DNA from: Paraburkholderia phenazinium
GTDB taxonomy: Bacteria > Pseudomonadota > Gammaproteobacteria > Burkholderiales > Burkholderiaceae
Assembly (NCBI RefSeq): GCF_900142845.1
Contig: NZ_FSRU01000002.1
Coordinates: forward strand, 682,001-746,000
Direction: 5' to 3'
DNA length: 64,000 bases
Position numbers and translations under genes: made by a program. Below, piece by piece: positions 8,325-17,339 of the stretch (its first letter is position 1; every line of letters begins with the position of its first letter). The notes beneath the pieces were generated by a model. The model ran no database searches and was not told the origin of the DNA. It saw only the letters and a program-made list of their open reading frames with translations.

Positions 8325-8782
8325 TGCTCGGCGAACTTGTCACCGCAACGCGAACGCACGCACTCATGATGGCGCCGCATATGCGCGCCGCCGAGGTGCG
8401 CGAGATCATGGCGTCTGACGGGCTGACCCCGATCAGGGGCCTGCTGCGCGAACTCGATCGATCGTCGTCCGCGTGGTCGTGGATCATCGACGGCGAGGTG
8501 GCGTGCATGTTCGGCATCATCACGCCGTACCTGCTCGATCAGGAAAGTTACCCGTGGATGCTCACCACTCCTCTTGTGGAGAGTAACTCGAGGCAGTTCG
8601 CGCGTGCATGCCGGGCGCTTTTGCCTGAATTGCTGGCAGTCCACCCGAAACTTTCCGGTATGGTCGACGCAAGATATGAGTTGTCGGTGCGCTGGTTGGG
8701 CTGGCTTGGCGCTAAAATTAGTAGTCCTGAGCCATGGGGCGCCGAGGGTGTCCCGTTCTGCAGATTCGAAATAGGAGCCTGA
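8324..8782 (+). CDS. T7 gp13-like internal virion protein
   Basis: 152 residues from the ATG at 8324 that overlaps the nozzle stop. It starts MLGELVTATRTHALMMAPHMRAAEVREI and contains SWIIDGEVACMFGI, PWMLTTPLVESN and a C-terminal WLGWLG...PEPWG...FCRFEI, the pattern of the gp13 (DUF2833) family with an acetyltransferase-like fold. In T7-type phages it is needed for assembly of the internal core/ejection proteins. The next gene begins 1 base after its stop, and the order gp13-14-15-16 is preserved here. Confidence 0.75.
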   Translation: MLGELVTATRTHALMMAPHMRAAEVREIMASDGLTPIRGLLRELDRSSSAWSWIIDGEVACMFGIITPYLLDQESYPWMLTTPLVESNSRQFARACRALLPELLAVHPKLSGMVDARYELSVRWLGWLGAKISSPEPWGAEGVPFCRFEIGA

Positions 8783-8783
8783 T

Positions 8784-9317
8784 ATGGGATTGGCCGTTCT
8801 TCCCGCCGTAGCGTTGGCGGCGACCGCAGTGGGCGCCGGAGTGAGTGCGTACGGCGCGATCGAGAATGGCGAAGCGCAAAAGTCGGCAGCGAACTACCAG
8901 GCTCAGGTCGCGAGCAATAACGCGCAGATCGCAAACCTGAACGCGAATGCCGCAATCCAGACCGGAAACACGCAACTGCAAGCGGCGCAGGAGCAGGCAT
9001 CACAGCATCAGGGCATGATCCGGGCGGTGATGGGTGCTGGCGGAATCGATCTGAATTCCGGGAGCGCGCTGCGCAATCAGGAAGGTGAAGCCGAAGTTGA
9101 TCAGCTCAACGAGGCGACGATCACGAGCAATGCCGCCAGATCGGCGTGGAACTATCGCAACGAAGGCGCAGACTATACCGCTCAGTCGGGTCTGGAGACG
9201 ATGCAGGGAGAGCAGGCCCAGTCTGCCGGGTTCATGAGCGGCTTCTCGTCGATGCTGTCTGGAGCGGGGCAATTTGCCAATACGTGGAACAAGTTCTACC
9301 CGTCGCCCACTTCGTAA
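8784..9317 (+). CDS. T7 gp14-like internal virion protein B
   Basis: 177 residues. A hydrophobic Ala/Gly/Val-rich N-terminus (about 2-26) is followed by a long Gln/Asn/Ala-rich helix with a strong coiled-coil look, then EGEAEVDQLNEATITSNAARSAWNYRNE. This is the gp14-type core protein, which is ejected first and forms the outer-membrane pore in T7. ATAGGAGCC precedes the ATG. The order between gp13-like and gp15-like genes supports the call. No enzymatic motif is seen. Confidence 0.72.
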   Translation: MGLAVLPAVALAATAVGAGVSAYGAIENGEAQKSAANYQAQVASNNAQIANLNANAAIQTGNTQLQAAQEQASQHQGMIRAVMGAGGIDLNSGSALRNQEGEAEVDQLNEATITSNAARSAWNYRNEGADYTAQSGLETMQGEQAQSAGFMSGFSSMLSGAGQFANTWNKFYPSPTS

Positions 9318-9325
9318 GGTAAGCC

Positions 9326-11605
9326 ATGCCAGTTCTGCCAACCCTTGAATCCTCGCAGAGCGTTTTTAATAACGTCGCCCTTCGGCCGCAAGAAATCCAG
9401 TCGAGCCCGGCTGATTTCGGCGCGCTGGCGGGTGAGGCTGCGAAGGGCATCGGTCAGGCTGCTGAAGGCGCGGGCGCACAGGTTGCCGACGCCGGGCTGC
9501 GACAGCTTGACCTGCAGAGGGAGGCGAACGCGAATCAGTCATATACTGGATTCGCAAGTGACTCGCGCGCCCTGACGGACAAACTCTTCGCCTTGCAGGG
9601 CCAGGATGCGATCACTCAGGCTCCCCAGATCTCCGGGCAGTTGAATACCCTTCGTGAGCAGTATCGCGATCAGCTGAACGATCCTGTTGCGCAGCAGATG
9701 TTCGATCAGGTATCGATGCGTCACACAGAAATGACGCTCGACGAGGTTTCACGCTTTGCCGACGTGCAGACCAAGACCTATCAGCATCAGGTCTCGGATG
9801 GCATGGTGAACACCTTCCAGCAGAGCGCAGCGCGGCACTGGAATGACCCGAACGCGTTTAACGGTGACCTGGCCAATATAGTTTCGGAGCGTACCGCGCA
9901 GGGGCAGTCGGAAGGTCAACCGGTTGAATACACTAACGCGCTGATTCAGCGCGATACCAGTTCCACATGGATCGATCGCCTTAAGGGAATGGCAGCGGCC
10001 GGCACCGCTCAGACCGCTCTTACGCTTTTGAATAACGGCGAGGACTGGACAGACTCGACTGGGCGCACTCGACATACGGACATCCGCTCGCAGATCCTGC
10101 CTCAGGACCTACCTGCTATCCAGTCTGAGCTTTCCTCGCACGCCGCCGACCAGATTGGCGTGAGCTACGGCAACACCGCGACGGCCCCGGCGGCGGCATC
10201 CGGCGCGATTCCCGGTATCCGGAACAACAACCCGGGCAATCTGAAAGACCCGGCGACGGGCCAATTCCAGACCTTTGCCAGCCAGCAGCAAGGCATCCAG
10301 GCGGCAGACGCCAATCTGCTGGCCTACCAGACGAAGCACGGCATCAATACGATCGACGGCATTGTGAACCGGTGGGCGCCTCAGGGCGACGGCAACAACA
10401 ATCCGGCGGCGTATGGTGCAGCGGTGGCGAAAGCCACCGGCATAGGTGCCGACCAGAAAATCGACCTGACCGACCCGGCGGTTCGCACGAAGGTGCTGAA
10501 CGCGATGCTCGACGTCGAGACGCCGGGATGGCGCAGTGCGGCTAACCAAACCCCTGCTGGCGCAGCGCCAGGTGCAGTAAGTGGAACACTTCCTGTAGGC
10601 AATGCCGCGGGCGTGCCGAATGCCGCGCAGATCGCGCCGCCTCCTGTCGGGCTGGCGCAGGACCCGGCGCAGATGAGGGAAAATCAGGATGCCGCTGCCG
10701 AACAGGCGAGGCAGGCCGCGCAAGCGCACGTGCTCCAGTTGACCGGCGATCCCATCGCGGCGAAGCGCGCGGGCGACGTAGCCGCCTCGACGGTGGTGGG
10801 CAATACGAATGCTGCGATCGCCGCCCAACAGTCCCGTCAGCAGGTTGCGTCTGGCACGCTGGCCAAGATGATCGCGGGCGATCCTACGAACGGCACTCAG
10901 CCCATCACGTCGATGGCGCAGCTCGTAGCTGACCCGGTCGCCTACGCGAATTTTCGGCAGCTCTCGCAGGAGGGTCAGGCGGCCGTGACAGAGCGGCTGT
11001 CGAACCCGGCCAAGGTGCAGATGACGCCTCAAGGGTTCAACACCTACTACCAGCTCCGCGGACAGGCCATCAACGACCCCGGCAGTTTTTCGAAGCAGGA
11101 CCTGTCGAAACTGTACGGCACTCTTCCGGAGGCGCAACTCGGCGAGCTCGTCAATCTGCAGATGACCATTGGCAAGGGTGATGCTGCGCAAGCGCAGAAG
11201 TCACTCGATTGGTCGCGTACGAAGGGCGATGTCGACGACATGCTCAAGCCGCTCGGGCTGGGCGCTACCGCAAAGTCGGGGAGCGACGAGGCAAAGACCA
11301 CCGAGCAGTTCTACGGGAAGCTGCAGGCGTCGCTCGAGCAGTATCACGACCAGAACCAGAAATACCCTGACACGGCCACTACCCGCAAGCTCGCTGGCGC
11401 TTTGCTGGTGCAGGGCACGCAGGGAGACTCAAGCATCCTGCCTTCATGGCTCGGCGGCGCGCAGACCATGCCCGCGTTCCAGTCACCCGACATGTCGAAG
11501 TTCCACGCTCCGCAGAACGACAAAGGCTGGTCGCTCCACATCGACAAGAACGGCAATCAGGCCTACGTGAGCCCTGACGGCAAACAATTCCAGGCGGTCC
11601 AGTAA
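9326..11605 (+). CDS. gp15-like internal virion protein with murein-hydrolase-like domain
   Basis: 759 residues. The first 280 residues are helical and Gln/Ala-rich, as in ejection proteins. Residues about 290-395 form a compact domain beginning IRNNNPGNLKDPATGQFQTF and containing GINTIDGIVNRWAP and NNPAAYGAAVAKATG; this NNNPGN...RWAP pattern is typical of virion-associated peptidoglycan hydrolase domains that open the murein layer during DNA entry. The remainder is helical and similar in style to gp15. TAAGGTAAGCC precedes the start. The TAA stop overlaps the ATG of the next gene by one base. Confidence 0.7.
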   Translation: MPVLPTLESSQSVFNNVALRPQEIQSSPADFGALAGEAAKGIGQAAEGAGAQVADAGLRQLDLQREANANQSYTGFASDSRALTDKLFALQGQDAITQAPQISGQLNTLREQYRDQLNDPVAQQMFDQVSMRHTEMTLDEVSRFADVQTKTYQHQVSDGMVNTFQQSAARHWNDPNAFNGDLANIVSERTAQGQSEGQPVEYTNALIQRDTSSTWIDRLKGMAAAGTAQTALTLLNNGEDWTDSTGRTRHTDIRSQILPQDLPAIQSELSSHAADQIGVSYGNTATAPAAASGAIPGIRNNNPGNLKDPATGQFQTFASQQQGIQAADANLLAYQTKHGINTIDGIVNRWAPQGDGNNNPAAYGAAVAKATGIGADQKIDLTDPAVRTKVLNAMLDVETPGWRSAANQTPAGAAPGAVSGTLPVGNAAGVPNAAQIAPPPVGLAQDPAQMRENQDAAAEQARQAAQAHVLQLTGDPIAAKRAGDVAASTVVGNTNAAIAAQQSRQQVASGTLAKMIAGDPTNGTQPITSMAQLVADPVAYANFRQLSQEGQAAVTERLSNPAKVQMTPQGFNTYYQLRGQAINDPGSFSKQDLSKLYGTLPEAQLGELVNLQMTIGKGDAAQAQKSLDWSRTKGDVDDMLKPLGLGATAKSGSDEAKTTEQFYGKLQASLEQYHDQNQKYPDTATTRKLAGALLVQGTQGDSSILPSWLGGAQTMPAFQSPDMSKFHAPQNDKGWSLHIDKNGNQAYVSPDGKQFQAVQ

Positions 11606-14600
11606 TGGCTGGCTTCGATCTCGATTCCGCGCAACCGATCGGCGGCGCGCCGACGGCCGCACCGGCGCCTTCGGATAACGTGTTCGATCTGGCCACGGCC
11701 AAGCCGATCGGTCAGGCTCAAACGCTGCAAGCCGCGCAGGGCGTCGCGGTGGCAAACAGCGAACAGAGCGCGGATGCTGCCGGCCGTGCGGCAGGTATCG
11801 CGAAACAGATTGGCGCGCCGCAGGCTGCTGTCGAGACAGACCTCCCGCGCTACGAAGCTCAGGCCAAGGCGCAGAACAACGCACAGATCCTGTCGCAAAG
11901 CCCGAGGCTGGCGGACTGGGTGGCGAACAATCCGGACAGCGCGCGCGTCGCACAGGATGACTTCGACGGCATGTCCCAACTCGAGGGGTTGACGTCGGCG
12001 CAATCTGCGCAGGCGCTGACCGCGACCAAGGACATGCTGACGGGCTTGGCGAAAGGCGTCGGCTCGTCGTTCACAAGCTCAGCGCTAGCGCTTAACCGGG
12101 CCGTCGGCGGTGGCTTGAGTCTCCTTGACAAGGCCACCGGCACGGACGCTGGCGACTGGTGGTATCAGCGCATGATTGAGCCGGCGCTTGCGAACCGCCA
12201 GGCTCTCGCCGAACCCGCGACTGCGCCGTTTGGCGTGAAGGCCGCGGACACCGTCGGCAATATGCTAGGCCTGCTGGCGCAGGTTGCGTTGACAGGCCCT
12301 GCTGGCGCCGAGGCCCAGACCGCAGAAGCAGCTCCCGGCGTTGCGCAAGCCGTTGGGCAGACAGTGGCGCACGGCGCGCGCGCAATGGCGTTCCCTGCAC
12401 TGACGTCGGCGGTCAACACCGGAAAGGATGTTTATGATCAGACGGGTGACATGGCGCAGGCCATCAAGGCCGCGCAGATGTCGTACGCCACAACGACACT
12501 CGGCGGTATCGTACCGCTCGGCGCGGAGGGGTCGCTTGCTTACCGTCTTGCGACGGGAGCGGCATCGGGAGTCGCAACGGGCGAAGTAAGCCGGCAAGCG
12601 ATGAATCTCGTCATGCCGCAACAGGAAGGATTCGACCCAGAGCAAACCATCCTGTCGGGTCTGTCAGGCGCGATGCTTTCCGGCGTGATGGGCCGCAGTC
12701 CTCTGCACGACGCTGTGCAGCAGGCTTATCAGGTCGGGCTCGATGCCGAGACGGCCGAGCGCGGCGGCGCGACCGTGCAGCAGATCAGCCAGATTGCCCA
12801 GGCGTCGAAGCTTCGAACGCATGATCCTGAAGCCTTCCGCAACTATGTCCAGCAGGTCAGCGAAGACGGCCCAGTGTCGAACGTGTATGTGGACGGCAAG
12901 ATGCTGGCGGATGCGCTGCATCAGTCTGCTGTCGACCCGAGCCAGATTCCCGGCTTGCCCGATCGACTCAACGAGGCCGTGGCCACCGGCGGTGACGTCC
13001 AGATCCCGATCGCGGACTATGCAACGCACATCGCTGGCACGGACCTCGACAAGGTCATCCTGCCTGAGCTGAAAACGGAAGAGGGCGGTATGACCTATTC
13101 CGAGGGACAGGCGTTTTACCAGAATGCCCGCGACGAGATGCAGGAGCGTGCCAACGGCGTAGTCGATGAGACGACGAACGCCGGCACGACCCAGAAGGAA
13201 TTGGGCGATATCAGCGACAGCCTGACGAGTCAGATCGCAGCGACGGGCCGCTATCCGGCCAATGTCGGCCGCGCGAGCATTGAGCCTGCAGTTCAGTTCT
13301 ACCGGACAATGTCCGAACGCATGGGAATCTCGCCGGCCGAGTTATTCGACCGCTACCCGCTGCGCATTGTTGGCGAGGATATGGGGGTCGGCCTGCAGCA
13401 GTCGGAGCGCGGTGCGTTCAATCCCGACACCAATACTATAGCGCTGCTGAAGGATGCCGATTTGTCGACCGCGCTGCACGAGTCGGGGCATTTCTTCCTG
13501 TCGACGTTGGGCGATCTGGCTGGTCGCGAAGATGCGCCGCAGCAGATCAAGGACGACATGCAGTCGTTCCTGACGTGGGCCGGTGGCAAGGATCTGGCCG
13601 ACTGGCAGGGGCGCACACTCGAGCAGCAGCGCACCATGCACGAGAAGTTCGCCCGCGGCTTCGAGTCGTATCTGATGGAAGGGAAGGCGCCGACGATCGA
13701 GATGCAGTCGCTGTTCTCGCGCTTCCGTTCATGGTTGATGAACGTGTATCGCAACATGACGGCGTTCCATGGCGCCGAGCCAAACGACGAAATGCGGGGC
13801 GTTTTCGACCGCATGCTGGCGAGTGATGAGGCTATCCAGCGCGCCGAGCAGGTACGCGGGTATCTGCCGCTCGACGTGAAAGCCGCTGGCGCCTCGGATG
13901 CGCAGCAGGCAGCTTACGCGCGTCAGGGTGAGCAGGCCACCCAGGACGCAATCCGGGACATGCAGGCGAAGTCGATCAAGGACATGCAGTGGATGTCGAA
14001 AGCGCGCGGCAAGATCATCCGCGAGATGCAGCGACAACACGATGTGCTGCGCGACGAGGTCCGCGAGAAGGTTGCACTCGAGGTGATGGACCAACCCGTC
14101 AACCTTGCCCGCACATTCCTCGAAACCGGCGAAAGCACGGACCCGCGCACGGGCGACCGCGTCAGCGCAGAAGAGGGCTACAAGCTTAACAGCGATGCGC
14201 TCAAGCGCATGTACGCCGAAGACACCTACCCGCCAGACCTCACGAAGCTGCGCGGCCTGACGGCGAAGGGCGGCATGCATCCGGATGACGTCGCCGACCT
14301 GTTCGGCTATCGCAGCGGCGACGACCTGGTGCGCGATCTGATCAATGCCGAGAAGCCGAAGGCGGCTACCGAGCGCCTGACCGATGAGCGCATGCTGCAG
14401 GAGCACGGCGAGTTGACCGACCCGCAGGCGATCGAAGACGCGGCCAATCTTGCAGTTGCGAACCATGCTCGCGCACGCTTCATGGCCACCGGCCTGAAGA
14501 TCCTGAGCAATTCCGATATCCCGGCCACCGAACTGGCTAAGGCCGCACAGGCGACTGCCGAGCGGATGATCGCCGGCAAACGCGTGCTCGAGCTCAACCC

Positions 14601-17250
14601 GCGACAGTACGAGGTCGCAGAGGCCAAGGCGAACCGCGAAGCGATCACAAAGGCGCCGAAAGACCCGAAGGGCGCCGTCGAATCCCAGCGACAGGCGTTG
14701 CTCAGTAACCGGCTGGCCCGCGCCGCTCGCGAGGCGCAGGCCGAGGTCGACAAGATCGTTGCGGAGCAGAAGCAGTACGACAAAGCGAGCATCCGCAAAA
14801 AAATGGATCTGGACGTGCTCGAGCAGATCGATGCGCTGCGCGAGCGCTTCGACTTCCGCCGCAACCCGCCTGACGAAAACCAGAAGACCGCCGGCCAGAA
14901 GAGCCTGAGCATGTGGATTCGCTCGCAGCAGGACCTCGGTTATTCGCCACTCGTCAACCCGGACATGACGAACCCCGCCGTGCGTATGCCGTATCGTGAA
15001 ATGACGGTCGAGCAGATCCGCGGCTTCCGCGACACGATCCACTCACTGGAGACGATTGCCCGCGCGCGCAAGAGCGTCACGGTGGAGGGCCAGCAGCGCG
15101 ACCTGGCGTCGGTAGTCGATGAGCTGGTGGCGAAGATGAAGGAAAAGCCGGACCAGTTCCAGATCGAGGATCTGGTCGAGAAGCCGCGCTCCGGCGTCGA
15201 CAATCCGATGAAGGTCGCGCTCGACCGCGTATCCAGCTTCCTGCGCGCGACGGCGGCCGAGCTCAAACCGCAGCAGTTCAAGGCGAACCAGTTCGACGCG
15301 CAGGAAATCCTCGGCCCCTTTACGCGTACGATGTTCGACCGGGTATTCAGCGCGAACTATCAGAAGGTGGACATGCTCAAGAGCCTGTCCGATTACTTCG
15401 GCAATGCCGTCAAGGAAAAGCTCGGCCAGGAGTGGCAGGATCGGCTCACCGAAGAGGTGCCGAATAACCGCCTGCTCGACGCTGATTTGAGCAAAGAATT
15501 CGGCCCGAAGGTCTACCGGCGCCTGACGCGAGGCGACATGTTGGGCATCGCGCGCAACGTCGGCAACGAGTCAAACTTCGAAAAGCTGACGAAGGGTATG
15601 GACTGGGATCCTCGCGACGTCTGGCTGTTCCTGCATGACAACATGACCGAAAAGGACTGGCAGGCCACCCAGATCACGTGGGACGCCTTCGAGCAGCACT
15701 GGCCGGAAATGGTCGAGATGAACAAGCGCCTCGGCAACACGTCGCCAGACCGCGTCGAGCCCCGGCCGTTCCAGACCAAGTTTGGCGAGATGAAGGGCGG
15801 CTACGCGCCGATCGATTACGATCCGATCCGCTCACGCCTCGGCGCGCGCAAGCAGGACTCGGCTGCGATCGACCCGAGCGAGGGCCTGTTCGGCAAGGGC
15901 TACTATCGCGCCGACACCACGACGAACGGCTCGCTGAACGGCCGGATTGAAGGCTACTTCGACCGCGTCAACCTCGATTACCACTCCCTCGAAAAGCGCC
16001 TGCACGACACCGTGCACGACCTGGCGTACCGCGAAGCGCTGATTGACGTCCACAAGATCCTGATGAACCGGGACTTCGCGAAGCAGTTCAAGCTGTCGAA
16101 TGGCCCGGAGCAGTACAAGTCCATGCAGCGGTGGCTGGGCAATCTGGCGAACTCCCAGAACATGGAGGACAAGAGCAGCCGGCTCGTGGCCATCATGTCG
16201 TCTGCTCGACGGGCGATCGTCGCGAACGGCATCGCGCTACGCATCTCTACGGTGCTCAAGCACGGCGGCAGCGCGGCGCTCAAGTCCACCGGCTATTTCA
16301 GTGGCGGCGGCCAGAAGTACTTCGCCGCGCGCATGGCGGCGATCGGGTTAAACCACAGCGCAGAGGTCGAGGGAGCGATCGAGAAATTTCCAGAGATCCG
16401 CGCACGGCTGATGCAGCAGGACCGCGACTACCGACAGACGTCGGCCAGCCTGTTCCAGCCAGAAAGCCTGCATGCCAAGGCAGAGCGCTTTGGCCACTCG
16501 ATGGTGGCGTGGTCGGACATGATGACGGCCGTGCCGACCGCTTGGGCTGCGTACGACCGCGCGATCACGGAAGGTATCCCGAAGAACCGCGGCGGCACTG
16601 GCCAGCCCATGAGTGAAGCCGATGCCATCTCCTACGCAAACCAGATCGTGCGGGAGGCGCACGGCAGCAATATTGAGGCCAGCCGCTCGATGATTCTCGC
16701 CGAACGCAACGAAGCGATCAAGATGTTCACGACGCTCTACGGCTTCATGAACAACACACTCGGCCAGAACATGGACATAGTCGACAAGCTGCGCACGAAT
16801 GGCTTCAGCAAGCCGGAGGTCCTGTCGCGCTATCTGATGGCGATGATCGTGCCGGCGCTGTGGGCGGGCGTGCTGGCGAAACCCGACAAGAAGGAAGGCG
16901 TTGCGAAATGGGCTATGGGGGCAATCGGCGGCGAATACGCTTCCATGGTGCCCATGATGCGAGACGCGTGGTCAGCGATCCAGGGCTACAGCTCGGCCGG
17001 CATGCCGGCGTACATGTCGGCGCTCGGCGCGATTGCCAAACCGGTCGAGGACATCGTTAAGAGCGTCGAAGGTAAACCCGTCAAGGCGCCGATCAAGGAT
17101 TTTGGCAATGCGATCGGCCTCGCTATACCAGGTGCCGGACAGGTCGGGACTACTATACAATATGCGGCAGACGTGAAAAGCGGTAAGCAACAGCCTAAAA
17201 ACGTTGTCGATGTCGCGCGCGGACTCGCGCTTGGGCAAGGCAATCAGTAA
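11605..17250 (+). CDS. Giant gp16-like ejection protein with HEXXH metallopeptidase motif
   Basis: 1881 residues, starting in a TAATG overlap. Position, size and helical composition make it the counterpart of T7 gp16, ejected into the cell with the DNA. Two copies of FDLxxAxPIG occur at about residues 4-13 and 27-36. Residues 625-629 read HESGH within TALHESGHFFLSTLGDLAG, followed about 65 residues later by EKFARGFESYL, whose Glu could be the third zinc ligand of a gluzincin-like site. C-terminal hydrophobic stretches (SRYLMAMIVPALWAGVL near 1750) fit membrane contact. T7 gp16 has a transglycosylase domain instead, so the enzymatic module differs. Confidence 0.75.
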   Translation: MAGFDLDSAQPIGGAPTAAPAPSDNVFDLATAKPIGQAQTLQAAQGVAVANSEQSADAAGRAAGIAKQIGAPQAAVETDLPRYEAQAKAQNNAQILSQSPRLADWVANNPDSARVAQDDFDGMSQLEGLTSAQSAQALTATKDMLTGLAKGVGSSFTSSALALNRAVGGGLSLLDKATGTDAGDWWYQRMIEPALANRQALAEPATAPFGVKAADTVGNMLGLLAQVALTGPAGAEAQTAEAAPGVAQAVGQTVAHGARAMAFPALTSAVNTGKDVYDQTGDMAQAIKAAQMSYATTTLGGIVPLGAEGSLAYRLATGAASGVATGEVSRQAMNLVMPQQEGFDPEQTILSGLSGAMLSGVMGRSPLHDAVQQAYQVGLDAETAERGGATVQQISQIAQASKLRTHDPEAFRNYVQQVSEDGPVSNVYVDGKMLADALHQSAVDPSQIPGLPDRLNEAVATGGDVQIPIADYATHIAGTDLDKVILPELKTEEGGMTYSEGQAFYQNARDEMQERANGVVDETTNAGTTQKELGDISDSLTSQIAATGRYPANVGRASIEPAVQFYRTMSERMGISPAELFDRYPLRIVGEDMGVGLQQSERGAFNPDTNTIALLKDADLSTALHESGHFFLSTLGDLAGREDAPQQIKDDMQSFLTWAGGKDLADWQGRTLEQQRTMHEKFARGFESYLMEGKAPTIEMQSLFSRFRSWLMNVYRNMTAFHGAEPNDEMRGVFDRMLASDEAIQRAEQVRGYLPLDVKAAGASDAQQAAYARQGEQATQDAIRDMQAKSIKDMQWMSKARGKIIREMQRQHDVLRDEVREKVALEVMDQPVNLARTFLETGESTDPRTGDRVSAEEGYKLNSDALKRMYAEDTYPPDLTKLRGLTAKGGMHPDDVADLFGYRSGDDLVRDLINAEKPKAATERLTDERMLQEHGELTDPQAIEDAANLAVANHARARFMATGLKILSNSDIPATELAKAAQATAERMIAGKRVLELNPRQYEVAEAKANREAITKAPKDPKGAVESQRQALLSNRLARAAREAQAEVDKIVAEQKQYDKASIRKKMDLDVLEQIDALRERFDFRRNPPDENQKTAGQKSLSMWIRSQQDLGYSPLVNPDMTNPAVRMPYREMTVEQIRGFRDTIHSLETIARARKSVTVEGQQRDLASVVDELVAKMKEKPDQFQIEDLVEKPRSGVDNPMKVALDRVSSFLRATAAELKPQQFKANQFDAQEILGPFTRTMFDRVFSANYQKVDMLKSLSDYFGNAVKEKLGQEWQDRLTEEVPNNRLLDADLSKEFGPKVYRRLTRGDMLGIARNVGNESNFEKLTKGMDWDPRDVWLFLHDNMTEKDWQATQITWDAFEQHWPEMVEMNKRLGNTSPDRVEPRPFQTKFGEMKGGYAPIDYDPIRSRLGARKQDSAAIDPSEGLFGKGYYRADTTTNGSLNGRIEGYFDRVNLDYHSLEKRLHDTVHDLAYREALIDVHKILMNRDFAKQFKLSNGPEQYKSMQRWLGNLANSQNMEDKSSRLVAIMSSARRAIVANGIALRISTVLKHGGSAALKSTGYFSGGGQKYFAARMAAIGLNHSAEVEGAIEKFPEIRARLMQQDRDYRQTSASLFQPESLHAKAERFGHSMVAWSDMMTAVPTAWAAYDRAITEGIPKNRGGTGQPMSEADAISYANQIVREAHGSNIEASRSMILAERNEAIKMFTTLYGFMNNTLGQNMDIVDKLRTNGFSKPEVLSRYLMAMIVPALWAGVLAKPDKKEGVAKWAMGAIGGEYASMVPMMRDAWSAIQGYSSAGMPAYMSALGAIAKPVEDIVKSVEGKPVKAPIKDFGNAIGLAIPGAGQVGTTIQYAADVKSGKQQPKNVVDVARGLALGQGNQ

Positions 17251-17268
17251 GTAATGCTAATGTAATTC

Positions 17269-17319
17269 TTGCGCTAGCCGGACACACATACCCACGCTGT
17301 CAGCCGCGCAACCGCAAGG
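17269..17319 (+). promoter_or_regulatory. Repeated 50-bp element, copy B (before tail spike gene)
   Basis: TTGCGC (17269), CGGACACA (17279), CCCACG (17291), TGTCA (17298), CCGCGC (17304) and GCAAGG (17314) repeat the order seen at 1719-1767. GACA (17281-17284) can pair with TGTC (17298-17301), as in copy A. Both copies begin shortly after the stop codon of the previous gene and precede a structural gene needed in many copies. Unlike copy A, the GCAAGG here is 20 bases from the start codon and cannot serve as the ribosome binding site. Confidence 0.6.
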
Positions 17320-17339
17320 CAACCCTTCCAGGTGCTGCC

